Below are positions 25,298 through 37,517 of a stretch of DNA of 64,000 bases, in pieces (within the stretch, counting starts at the first letter, position 1; every line of letters begins with the position of its first letter). The stretch spans positions 13,531,001-13,595,000 of the forward strand of contig OY756972.1 of NCBI GenBank assembly GCA_963580455.1. The letters run 5' to 3'. Both the position numbers and the translations under genes were made by a program. Under the pieces are notes generated by a model. It did not search any database. It was not told where the DNA came from and saw only the letters and a program-made list of their open reading frames with translations. Source of the DNA: Euonymus europaeus. Lineage: Eukaryota; Streptophyta; Magnoliopsida; Celastrales; Celastraceae.

Positions 25298-25302
25298 CTT
25301 TG
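25298..25302. repeat. Right target-site duplication (CTTTG)
   Basis: This is the second copy of the 5-bp duplication. Counting it once, the host monomer is 23,066-23,158 (93 bp) plus 25,303-25,369 (67 bp), giving exactly 160 bp. The insertion therefore caused no other loss or gain. Confidence 0.93.
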
Positions 25303-26818
25303 ATGGTCCGAAGTTGCTCAACTCTCTCTGTAGAGGAGTTTTTAACGGTTTTGTCCATTTGTCATAGAAAGTTGGTGTTTTGGCATCGAAATAATCTATG
25401 AAGCTTATACTCCTAAAATTTGACATATATGAACAGTAAAAATTATACACAGAGCCACTTTGGTAGTCCGAAGTTACTCAACTCTCTCTATGGAGGAGCA
25501 TTTAACGGTTTCGTCCATTTGTCATAGAAAGTTGGTGTTTTGGAATCGAAATAATCAATAAAGCTTATACTCAAAAAATTTGACATAAAAGAACAATAAA
25601 AATTGTACACCGAGCAACTTTGACAATCCGAAGTTGCGCAACTCTCTCTATGGAGGAGCTTTTAAAGGTTTCGTTCATTTGTCATAGAAATTTGGTGTTT
25701 CGGCATCGAAATAATCTATGAAGCTTATACTCCTAAAATTTGACATATATGAACAGTAAAAATTATACACAGAGCCACTTTGGTAGTCCGAAGTTACTCA
25801 ACTCTCTCTATGGAGGAGCTTTTAACGGTTTCGTCCATTTGTCATAGAAAGTTGGTGTTTTGGCATCGAAATAATCAATGAAGCTTATACTCAAAAAAAT
25901 TGACATAAAAGAACAATAAAAATTGTACACCGAGCAACTTTGATGGTCCGAAGTTGCTCAACTCTCTCTATGGAGGAGCTTTTAACGGTTTCATCCATTT
26001 GTCATAGAGAGTTGGTGTTTTGGCATCGAAATAGTCCAGGAAACTTATACTCATAAAATTTAACATAGAAGAACGATAAAAAGTCTATCCCGAGCAACTT
26101 TGATAGTCCGAAGTTGCTCAACTGTCTCTATGAAGGTGCTTTTAACGGTTATGTCCATTTGTCATAGAAAGTTGGTGTTTTGGCATCGAAATAATCTATG
26201 AAGCTTAAACTCGTAAAATTTGACATATAATAACAATTAAAAGTGTACACCGAGCAACTTTGATGGTCCGAAGTTGCTCAACTTTCTCTATGGAGGAGCT
26301 TTTAACGGTTTTGTCCATTTGTCATAGAAAGTTGGTGTTTTGGCATCGAAATAATCTAGGAAGCTTATTCTAAGATTTGACATATAAGAACAATAAAAAG
26401 TGTATCCCGAGCAACTTTGATAGTCCGAAGTTGCTCAACTCTCTCTACGGAGGAGCTTTTAACGGTTTTGTCCATTTGTCATAGAAAGTTGTTGTTTTCG
26501 CATCGAAATAATATAGGAAGCTTATACTCGTAAAATTTGACATATAAGAACAATAAAAATTGTACATCGGGCAACTTTCATGGTCCGAAGTTGCTCAACT
26601 CTCTCTACGTAGGACCTTTTAACGGTTTTGTCCATTTGTCATAGAAAGTTGGTGTTTTGGCATCGAAATAATCGAGGAAGCATATACTCGTAAAATTTGA
26701 CATAGAAGAACAATAAAAAGTCGATCCCGAGCAACTTTGATAGTCCGAAGTTGCTCAACTCTCTCTATGGAGGAGCTTTTAACGGTTTTGTCCATTTGTC
26801 ACAGAAAGTTGGTGTTTT
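25303..26818. repeat. A-type monomers immediately right of the LTR
   Basis: The first 67 bp complete the monomer split by the LTR. The next monomers follow the later part of family A units, with ACACAGAGCCACTTTGG, GACAATCC, GTCCAGGAAACTTATAC and CTAAGATTTGAC in order, as in copies 5 and 6. No gene is present. Confidence 0.75.
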
Positions 26819-29212
26819 GGCAGCGAAATAATTTATGAACCTTATACTCATCAAATTTGACATATAAAAACAATAAAAATTGTACACCGAGCAAATTTGA
26901 TGGTCCGAAGTTGCTCAACTCTCTCTATGGAGGAGATTTTACGGTTTTGTCCATTTTTCATAGAAAGTTGGCGTTTTGGCATCAAAATAATCTAGGCAGC
27001 TTATACTAGTAAAATTTTACATATAAGAACATTAAAAATTGTACACCGAGAAACTTTGATGGTCCGAAGTTGCTCAACTCTCTCTATGGAGGAGCCTTTA
27101 ACGGTTTTGTCCATTTGTCATAGAAAGTTGGTGTTTTGGCGTCCAAATAATCTTTGAAGCTTATACTCGTAAAATATGACATATAAAAACAATAAAAAGT
27201 GTACACCGAGCAATTTTGATGGTCCGAAGTTACTCAACTCTTTATATGGAGGAGCCTTTAACGGTTTCGTCCATTTGTCATAGAGAGTTGGTGTTTTGGC
27301 ATCGAAAGAATCTAGGAAACTTATACTCGAAAAATTTAACATAGAAGAACGATAAAAAGTCTATCCCGAGCAACTTTGATGGTCCGAAGTTGCTCAACTC
27401 TGTCTATTGTGGAGCTTTTAACGGTTTTATCCATTTTTCATAGAAAGTTCATGTTTTGGCATCGAAATAATCTAGGAAGCTTATACTCATAAAATTTAAC
27501 ATATAAAAACAATAAAAAGTGTACACCGAGCAACTTTGACAGTCCGAAGTTGCGCAACTCTCTCTATGGAGGTGCTTTTAACGGTTTCGTTCATTTGTCG
27601 TAGAAACATGGTGTTTTGGCATCGAAATAATCTATGAAGCTTATACTCATAAAATTTGACATATAAGAACAATAAAAAGTGTACACCGTGCAACTTTGAT
27701 GGTCCGAAGTTGCTCAACTCTCTCTATGGAGGAGCTTTTAACGGTTTGGTCCATTTGTCATAGAAAGTTGGTGTTTTGGAATCAAAATAATCTTGGAAGC
27801 TTATACTCATAAAATTTAACATATAAGAACAATAAAAAGTGTACACCGAGCAACTTTGACAATCCGAAGTTGCGCAACTCTCTCTATGGAGGAGCTTTTA
27901 AAGGTTTCGTTCATTTGTCATAGAAATTTGGTGTTTTGGCATCGAAATAATCTATGAAGCTTATACTCCTAAAATTTGACATATATGAAGAATAAAAATT
28001 GTACACCGAGCAACTTTGACGGACCGAAGTTGCTCAACTCTCTCTATGGAGGAGCTTTTAACGGAAAGTCCATTTGTCATAGAAAGTTGGTGTTTTGGCG
28101 GCCAAATAATCTTTGAAGTTCATACCCGTAAAATTTGACATATAAAAACAATAAAAGGTGTACACCGAGCAACTTTCATGGTCCGAAGTTGCTCAACTCT
28201 CTATATGAAGGAGCTTTTAACGGTTATGTCCATTTGTCATAGAAAGTTGGTGTTTTGGCATCGAAATAATCTAGGAAGCTTATACTCTAAAATTTGACAT
28301 AGAAGAACAATAAAAATTGTACACCGAGCAACTTTCATGGTCCGAAGTTGCTTAACTCTCTCTATGGAGGAGCTTTTAACGGTTTTGTCCATTTGTTATA
28401 GAAAGTTGGTGTTTTGGCATCAAAATAATATAGGAACTTATACTCGTAAAATTTAACATAGAGGAACGATAAAAAGTCTATCCCGAGCAACTTTGATAGT
28501 CCGAAGTTGCTCAACTGTCTCTATGAAGGTGCTTTTAACGGTTATGTCCATTTGTCATAGAAAGTTGGTGTTTTGGCATCGAAATAATCTATGAAGCTTA
28601 AACTCGTAAAATTTGACATATAAGAACAATTAAAAGTGTACACCGAGCAACTTTGTGGTCCGAAGTTGCTCAACTTTCTCTATGGAGGAGCTTTTAACGG
28701 TTTTGTCCATTTGTCATAGAAAGTTGGTGTTTTGGCATCAAAATAATCTAGGAAGCTTATACTCTAAAATTTGACATATAAGAACAATAAAAAGTGTATC
28801 CCGAGCAACTTTGATAGTCCGAAGTTGCTCAACTCTCTCTACGGAGGAGCTTTTAACGGTTTCGTTCCTTTGTCATAGAAAGTCGGTGTTTTGGAGTCAA
28901 AATAATCTAGGAAGCTTATACTCGTAAAATTTAACATATAAGAACAATAAAAATTGTACACCGGGCAACTTTCATGGTCCGAAGTTGCTCAACTCTCTCT
29001 ACGTAGGACCTTTTAACGGTTTTGTCCATTTGTCATAGAAAGTTGGTGTTTTGGCATCGAAATAATCGAGGAAGCATATACTCGTAAAATTTGACATAGA
29101 AGAACAATAAAAAGTCTATCCCGAGCAACTTTAATAGTCCGAAGTTGCTCAACTCTCTCTATGGAGGAGCTTTTAACGGTTTTGTCCATTTGTCACAGAA
29201 AGTTGGTGTTTT
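26819..29212. repeat. HOR family B, first copy (15-mer, 2,394 bp)
   Basis: Phased on the GGCAGCG marker (26,819 and 29,213). Ordered B markers inside are GGAGATTTTACGG, CTAGGCAGC, GGCGTCC with AAAATATGACAT, GAAAGAATCTAGG, GTCTATTGTGGAGC, GACAGTCC with TTGCGCAAC, GTCGTAGAAAC, GGAATCAAAATAATC, ACGGACCG, GGCGGCC and TATATGAAGG. Compared with later copies, the monomers around 28,430-28,700 are A-like, so this copy is a transition form. Confidence 0.75.
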
Positions 29213-29502
29213 GGCAGCGAAATAATCTATGAACCTTATACTCATAAAATTTGACATATAAAAACAATAAAAATTGTACACCGAGCAAATTTGATGGTCC
29301 GAAGTTGCTCAACTCTCTCTATGGAGAAGATTTTACGGTTTTGTCCATTTTTCATAGAAAGTTGGCGTTTTGCCATCAAAATAATCTAGGCAGCTTATAC
29401 TAGTAAAATTTTACATATAAGAACATTAAAAATTGTACACCGAGCAACTTTGATGGTCCGAAGTTGCTCAACTCTCTCTATGGAGGAGCTTTTAACGGTT
29501 TT

Positions 29503-30460
29503 GTCCATTTGTCATAGAAGTTGGTGTTTTGGCGTCCAAATAATCTTTGAAGCTTATACTCGTAAAAAATGACATATAAAAACAATAAAAAGTGTACACC
29601 GAGCAACTTTGATGGTCCGAAGTTACTCAACTCTTTCTATGGAGGAGCCTTTAACGGTTTCGTCCATTTGTCATAGAGAGTTGGTGTTTTGGCATCGAAA
29701 GAATCTAGGAAACTTATACTCGAAAAATTTAACATAGAAGAACGATAAAAAGTCTATCCCGAGCAACTTTGATGGTCCGAAGTTGCTCAACTCTGTCTAT
29801 TGTGGAGCTTTTAACGGTTTTATCCATTTTTCATAGAAAGTTCGTGTTTTGGCATCGAAATAATCTAGGAAGCTTATACTCATAAAATTTAACATATAAA
29901 AACAATAAAAAGTGTACACCGAGCAACTTTGACAGTCCGAAGTTGCGCAACTCTCTCTATGGAGGTGCTTTTAACGGTTTCGTTCATTTGTCGTAGAAAC
30001 TTGGTGTTTTGGCATCGAAATAATCTATGAAGCTTATACTCATAAAATTTGACATATAAGAACAATAAAAATTGTACACCGTGCAACTTTGATGGTCCGA
30101 AGTTGCTCAACTCTCTCTATGGAGGAGCTTTTAACGGTTTGGTCCATTTGTCATAGAAAGTTGGTGTTTTGGAATCAAAATAATCTAGGAAGCTTATACT
30201 CATAAAATTTAACATATAAGAACAATAAAAAGTGTACACCGAGCAATTTTGACAATCCGAAGTTGCGCAACTCTCTCTATGGAGGAGCTTTTAAAGGTTT
30301 CCTTCATTTGTCATAGAAATTTGGTGTTTTGGCATCGAAATAATCTATGAAGCTTATACTCCTAAAATTTGACATATATGAACAATAAAAATTGTACACC
30401 GTGCAACTTTGACGGACCGAAGTTGCTCAACTCTCTCTATGGAGGAGCTTTTAACGGAAA
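29503..30460. repeat. 958-bp six-monomer tandem duplication, first copy
   Basis: A distinctive 1-bp deletion (CATAGAAGTTGG instead of CATAGAAAGTTGG) occurs at 29,513 and again at 30,471, 958 bp apart. The intervening six monomers are repeated almost without change. Confidence 0.88.
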
Positions 30461-31418
30461 GTCCATTTGTCATAGAAGTTGGTGTTTTGGCGTCCAAATA
30501 ATCTTTGAAGCTTATACTCGTAAAAAATGACATATAAAAACAATAAAAAGTGTACACCGAGCAACTTTGATGGTCCGAAGTTACTCAACTCTTTCTATGG
30601 AGGAGCCTTTAACGGTTTCGTCCATTTGTCATAGAGAGTTGGTGTTTTGGCATCAAAAGAATCTAGGAAACTTATACTCGAAAAATTTAACATAGAAGAA
30701 CGATAAAAATTCTATCCCGAGCAACTTTGATGGTCCGAAGTTGCTCAACTCTGTCTATTGTGGAGCTTTTAACGGTTTTATCCATTTTTCATAGAAAGTT
30801 CGTGTTTTGGCATCGAAATAATCTAGGAAGCTTATACTCATAAAATTTAACATATAAAAACAATAAAAAGTGTACACCGAGCAACTTTGACAGTCCGAAG
30901 TTGCGCAACTCTCTCTATGGAGGTGCTTTTAACGGTTTCGTTCATTTGTCGTAGAAACTTGGTGTTTTGGCATCGAAATAATCTATGAAGCTTATACTCA
31001 TAAAATTTGACATATAAGAACAATAAAAATTGTACACCGTGCAACTTTGATGGTCCGAAGTTGCTCAACTCTCTCTATGGAGGAGCTTTTAACGGTTTGG
31101 TCCATTTGTCATAGAAAGTTGGTGTTTTGGAATCAAAATAATCTAGGAAGCTTATACTCATAAAATTTAACATATAAGAACAATAAAAAGTGTACACCGA
31201 GCAATTTTGACAATCCGAAGTTGCGCAACTCTCTCTATGGAGGAGCTTTTAAAGGTTTCCTTCATTTGTCATAGAAATTTGGTGTTTTGGCATCGAAATA
31301 ATCTATGAAGCTTATACTCCTAAAATTTGACATATATGAACAATAAAAATTGTACACCGTGCAACTTTGACGGACCGAAGTTGCTCAACTCTCTCTATGG
31401 AGGAGCTTTTAACGGAAA
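30461..31418. repeat. 958-bp six-monomer tandem duplication, second copy
   Basis: This matches the preceding 958 bp with only a few differences that I noticed, such as GGCATCAAAAGAATC for GGCATCGAAAGAATC and ATTCTATCC for AGTCTATCC. The junction lies in GTCCATTTGTCATAG, between a monomer ending ACGGAAA and one ending ACGGTTTT. Confidence 0.88.
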
Positions 31419-32565
31419 GTCCATTTTTCATAGAAAGTTGGTGTTTTGGCGGCCAAATAATCTTTGAAGTTCATACTCGTAAAATTTGACATATAAAAAC
31501 AATAAAAGATGTACACCGAGCAACTTTCATGGTCCGAAGTTGCTCAACTCTCTATATGAAGGAGCTTTTAACGGTTATGTCCATTTGTCATAGAAAGTTG
31601 GTGTTTTGGCATCGAAATAATCTAGGAAGCTTATACTCTAAAATTTGACATAGAAGAACAATAAAAATTGTACACCGAGCAACTTTCATTGTCCGAAGTT
31701 GCTTAACTCTCTCTATGGAGGTGCTTTTAACGGTTTTGTCCATTTGTCATAGAAAGTTGGTGTTTTGGCATCAAAATAATATAGGAAGCCTATACTCGTA
31801 AAATTTGACATATAAGAACAATAAAAATTGTACACCGAGCAACTTTCATGGTACGAAGTTGCTCAACTCTCTCTATGTAAGAGCTTTTAACGGTTTTTTC
31901 CATTTGTCATAGAAAGTTGGTATTTTGGCATCGAAATAATCGAGGAAGCTTATACTCGTAAAATTTGACATAGAAGAACAATAAAAAGTCAATCCCGAGC
32001 AACTTTGATAGTCCGAAGTTGCTCAACTCTCTCTATGGAGGAGCTTTTAACGGTTTTGTCCATTTGTCATAGAAAGTTGTTGTTTTGGCATCAAAATAAT
32101 CTAGGAAGCTTATACTCTAAAATTTGACATATAAGAACAATAAAAAGTGTACACCGAGCAACTTTAACAGTCCGAAGTTGCGCAACTCTCTCTATGGAGG
32201 AGCTTTTAACGGTTTCGTTCCTTTGTCATAGAAAGTCGGTGTTTTGGAATCAAAATAATCTAAGAAGCTTATACTCATAAAATTTAACGTATAAGAACAA
32301 TAAAAAGTGTACACCGAGCAACTTTCAAGGCCCGAAGTTGCTCAACTCCCTCTACGTAGGACCTTTTAACGGTTTTGTCCATTTGTCATAGAAAGTTGGT
32401 GTTTTGGCATCGAAATAATCGAGGAAGCATATACTCGTAAAATTTGACATAGAAGAACAATAAAAAGTCTATCCCGAGCAACTTTGATAGTCCGAAGTTG
32501 CTCAACTCTCTCTATGGAGGAGCTTTTAACGGTTTTGTCCATTTGTCACAGAAAGTTGGTGTTTT

Positions 32566-34962
32566 GGCAGCGAAATAATCTATGAACCTTATACTCATCA
32601 AATTTGACATATAAAAACAATAAAAATTGTACACCGAGCAAATTTGATGGTCCGAAGTTGCTCAACTCTCTCTATGGAGGAGATTTTAACGGTTTCGTCC
32701 ATTTTTCATAGAAAGTTGGCGTTTTGGCATCAAAATAATCTAGGCAGCTTATACTAGTAAAATTTTACATATAAGAACATTAAAAATTGTACACCGAGCA
32801 ACTTTGATGGTCCGAAGTTGCTCAACTCTCTCTATGGAGGAGCTTTTAACGGTTTTGTCCATTTGTCATAGAAAGTTGGTGTTTTGGCGTCCAAATAATC
32901 TTTGAAGCTTATACTCGTAAAAAATGACATATAAAATCAATAAAAAGTGTACACCGAGCAACTTTGATGGTCCGAAGTTACTCAACTCTTTCTATGGAGG
33001 AGCCTTTAACGGTTTCGTCCATTTGTCATAGAGAGTTGGTGTTTTGGCATCGAAAGAATCTAGGAAACTTATACTCGAAAAATTTAACATAGAAGAACGA
33101 TAAAAAGTCTATCCCGAGCAACTTTGATGGTCCGAAGTTGCTCAACTCTGTCTATTGTGGAGCTTTTAACGGTTTTATCCATTTTTCATAGAAAGTTCGT
33201 GTTTTGGCATCGAAATAATCTAGGAAGCTTATACTCATAAAATTTAACATATAAAAACAATAAAAAGTGTACACCGAGCAACTTTGACAGTCCGAAGTTG
33301 CGCAACTCTCTCTATGGAGTTGCTTTTAACGGTTTCGTTCATTTGTCGTAGAAACTTGGTGTTTTGGCATCGAAATAATCTATGAAGCTTATACTCATAA
33401 AATTTGACATATAAGAACAATAAAAATTGTACACCGTGCAACTTTGATGGTCCGAAGTTGCTCAACTCTCTCTATGGAGGAGCTTTTAACGGTTTGGTCC
33501 ATTTGTCGTAGAAAGTTGGTGTTTTGGAATCAAAATAATCTAGGAAGCTTATACTCATAAAATTTAACATATAAGAACAATAAAAAGTGTACACCGAGCA
33601 ATTTTGACAATCCGAAGTTGCGCAACTGTCTCTATGGAGGAGCTTTTAAAGGTTTCCTTCATTTGTCATAGAAATTTGGTGTTTTGGCATCGAAATAATC
33701 TATGAAGCTTATACTCCTAAAATTTGACATATATGAACAATAAAAATTGTACACCGTGCAACTTTGACGGACCGAAGTTGCTCAACTCTCTCTATGGAGG
33801 AGCTTTTAACGGAAAGTCCATTTTTCATAGAAAGTTGGTGTTTTGGCGGCCAAATAATCTTTGAAGTTCATACTCGTAAAATTTGACATATAAAAACAAT
33901 AAAAGATGTACACCGAGCAACTTTCATGGTCCGAAGTTGCTCAACTCTCTATATGAAGGAGCTTTTAACGGTTATGTCCATTTGTCATAGAAAGTTGGTG
34001 TTTTGGCATCGAAATAATCTAGGAAGCTTATACTCTAAAATTTGACATAGAAGAACAATAAAAATTGTACACCGAGCAACTTTCATTGTCCGAAGTTGCT
34101 TAACTCTCTCTATGGAGGTGCTTTTAACGGTTTTGTCCATTTGTCATAGAAAGTTGGTGTTTTGGCATCAAAATAATATAGGAAGCCTATACTCGTAAAA
34201 TTTGACATATAAGAACAATAAAAATTGTACACCGAGCAACTTTCATGGTACGAAGTTGCTCAACTCTCTCTATGTAAGAGCTTTTAACGGTTTTTTCCAT
34301 TTGTCATAGAAAGTTGGTATTTTGGCATCGAAATAATCGAGGAAGCTTATACTCGTAAAATTTGACATAGAAGAACAATAAAAAGTCAATCCCGAGCAAC
34401 TTTGATAGTCCGAAGTTGCTCAACTCTCTCTATGGAGGAGCTTTTAACGGTTTTGTCCATTTGTCATAGAAAGTTGTTGTTTTGGCATCAAAATAATCTA
34501 GGAAGCTTATACTCTAAAATTTGACATATAAGAACAATAAAAAGTGTACACCGAGCAACTTTAACAGTCCGAAGTTGCGCAACTCTCTCTATGGAGGAGC
34601 TTTTAACGGTTTCGTTCCTTTGTCATAGAAAGTCGGTGTTTTGGAATCAAAATAATCTAAGAAGCTTATACTCATAAAATTTAACGTATAAGAACAATAA
34701 AAAGTGTACACCGAGCAACTTTCAAGGCCCGAAGTTGCTCAACTCCCTCTACGTAGGACCTTTTAACGGTTTTGTCCATTTGTCATAGAAAGTTGGTGTT
34801 TTGGCATCGAAATAATCGAGGAAGCATATACTCGTAAAATTTGACATAGAAGAACAATAAAAAGTCTATCCCGAGCAACTTTGATAGTCCGAAGTTGCTC
34901 AACTCTCTCTATGGAGGAGCTTTTAACGGTTTTGTCCATTTGTCACAGAAAGTTGGTGTTTT
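32566..34962. repeat. HOR family B, 2,397-bp copy (15-mer)
   Basis: This copy is nearly identical to the unit just before it. Private variants recur exactly 2,397 bp apart, for example CAAGGCCCGAAG at 32,324 and 34,721 (one on each side of the phase point) and GTCAATCCCGAGC near 31,988 and 34,385. Confidence 0.85.
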
Positions 34963-37517
34963 GGCAGCGAAATAATCTATGAACCTTATACTCATCAAAT
35001 TTGACATATAAAAACAATAAAAATTGTACACCGAGCAAATTTGATGGTCCGAAGTTGCTCAACTCTCTCTATGGAGGAGATTTTAACGGTTTCGTCCATT
35101 TTTCATAGAAAGTTGGCGTTTTGGCATCAAAATAATCTAGGCAGCTTATACTAGTAAAATTTTACATATAAGAACATTAAAAATTGTACACCGAGCAACT
35201 TTGACGGTCCGAAGTTGCTCAACTCTCTCTATGGAGGAGCTTTTAACGGTTTTGTCCATTTGTCATAGAAAGTTGGTGTTTTGGCGTCCAAATAATCTTT
35301 GAAGCTTATACTCGTAAAATATGACATATAAAAACAATAAAAAGTGCACACCGAGCAACTTTGATGGTCCGAAGTTACTCAACTCTCTCTATGGAGGAGC
35401 CTTTAACGGTTTCGTCCATTTGTCATAGAGAGTTGGTGTTTTGGCCTCGAAAAAATCTAGGAAACTTATACTCGAAAAATTTAACATAGAATAACGATAA
35501 AAAGTCTATCCCGAGCAACTTTGATGGTCCGAAGTTGCTCAACTCTGTCTATTGTGGAGCTTTTAACGGTTTTATCCATTTTTCATAGAAAGTTCGTGTT
35601 TTGGCATCGAAATAATCTAGGAAGCTTATACTCATAAAATTTAACATATAAAAACAATAAAAAGTGTACACCGAGCAACTTTGACAGTCCGAAGTTGCGC
35701 AACTCTCTCTATGGGGGTGCTTTTAACGGTTTCGTTCATTTGTCGTAGAAACTTGGTGTTTTGGCATCGAAATAATCTATGAAGCTTATACTCATAAAAT
35801 TTGACATATAAGAACAATAAAAAGTGTACACCGTGCAACTTTGATGGTCCGAAGTTGGTCAACTCTCTCTATGGAGGAGCTTTTAACGGTTGGGTCCATT
35901 TGTCATAGAAAGTTGGTGTTTTGGAATCAAAATAATCTAGGAAGCTTATACTCGTAAAATTTAACATATAAGAACAATAAAAAGTGTACACCGAGCAACT
36001 TTGACAATCCGAAGTTGCGCAACTCTCTCTATGGAGGAGCTTTTAAAGGTTTCGTTCATTTGTCATAGAAATTTGGTGTTTTGGCATCGAAATAATCTAT
36101 GAAGCTTATACTCCTAAAATTTGACATATATGAACAATAAAAATTGTACACCGAGCAACTTTGACGGACCGAAGTTGCTCAACTCTCTCTATGGAGGAGC
36201 TTTTAACGGAAAGTCCATTTGTCATAGAAAGTTGGTGTTTTGGCGGCCAAATAATCTTTGAAGTTCATACTCGTAAAATTTGACATATAAAAACAATAAA
36301 AGGTGTACACCGAGCAACTTTCATGGTCCGAAGTTGCTCAACTCTCTATATGAAGGAGCTTTTAACGGTTATGTCCATTTGTCATAGAAAGTTGGTGTTT
36401 TGGCATCGAAATAATCTAGGAAGCTTATACTCTAAAATTTGACATAGAAGAACAATAAAAATTGTACACCGAGCAACTTTCATGGTCCGAAGTTGCTTAA
36501 CTCTCTCTATGGAGGAGCTTTTAACGGTTTTGTCCATTTGTCATAGAAAGTTGGTGTTTTGGCATCAAAATAATATAGGAAGCTTATACTCGTAAAATTT
36601 GACATATAAGAACAATAAAAATTGTACACCGAGCAACTTTCATGGTACGAAGTTGCTCAACTCTCTCTATGTAAGAGCTTTTAACGGTTTTTTCCATTTG
36701 TCATAGAAAGTTGGTATTTTGGCATCGAAATAATCGAGGAAGCTTATACTCGTAAAATTTGACATAGAAGAACATTAAAAAGTCTATCCCGAGCAACTTT
36801 GATAGTCCGAAGTTGCTCAACTCTCTCTATGGAGGAGCTTTTAACGGTTTTGTCCATTTGTCATAGAAAGTTGTTGTTTTGGCATCAAAATAATCTAGGA
36901 AGCTTATACTCTAAAATTTGACATATAAGAACAATAAAAAGTGTACACCGAGCAACTTTAACAGTCCGAAGTTGCGCAACTCTCTCTATGGAGGAGCTTT
37001 TAACGGTTTCGTTCCTTTGTCATAGAAAGTCGGTGTTTTGGAATCAAAATAATCTAGGAAGCTTATACTCTAAAATTTGACATATAAGAACAATAAAAAG
37101 TGTACACCGAGCAACTTTAACAGTCCGAAGTTGCGCAACTCTCTCTATGGAGGAGCTTTTAACGGTTTCGTTCCTTTGTCATAGAAAGTCGGTGTTTTGG
37201 AATCAAAAAAATCTAGGAAGCTTATACTCATAAAATTTAACATATAAGAACAATAAAAAGTGTACACCGAGTAACTTTCCTGGCGCGAAGTTGCTCAACT
37301 CCCTCTACGTAGGCCCTTTTAACGGTCTTGTCCATTTGTCATAGAAAGTTGGTGTTTGGCATCGAAATAATCGAGGAAGCATATACTCGTAAAATATGAC
37401 ATAGAAGAACAATAAAAAGTCTATCCCGAGCAACTTTGATAGTCCGAAGTTGCTCAACTCTCTCTATGGAGGAGCTTTTAACGGTTTTGTCCATTTGTCA
37501 CAGAAAGTTGGTGTTTT
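34963..37517. repeat. HOR family B, 2,555-bp copy (16-mer)
   Basis: Same order of B-type monomers with one extra unit. The monomer with TTAACAGTCC and CCTTTGTCATAG is present twice in tandem (around 36,955 and 37,115), which explains the additional 158 bp. Confidence 0.82.

Larger units (their letters stand above)
29213..32565. repeat. HOR family B with a 958-bp internal duplication (21-mer, 3,353 bp)
   Basis: The marker spacing of 3,353 bp equals the standard 2,395-bp unit plus one extra 958-bp (6-monomer) block, which is annotated separately. Apart from the duplication, the monomer order is that of family B. Confidence 0.8.

Noticed and set aside
25178..25450. A 90-codon minus-strand frame
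   Set aside because: It runs across the LTR end into the satellite, so it is a junction artefact.
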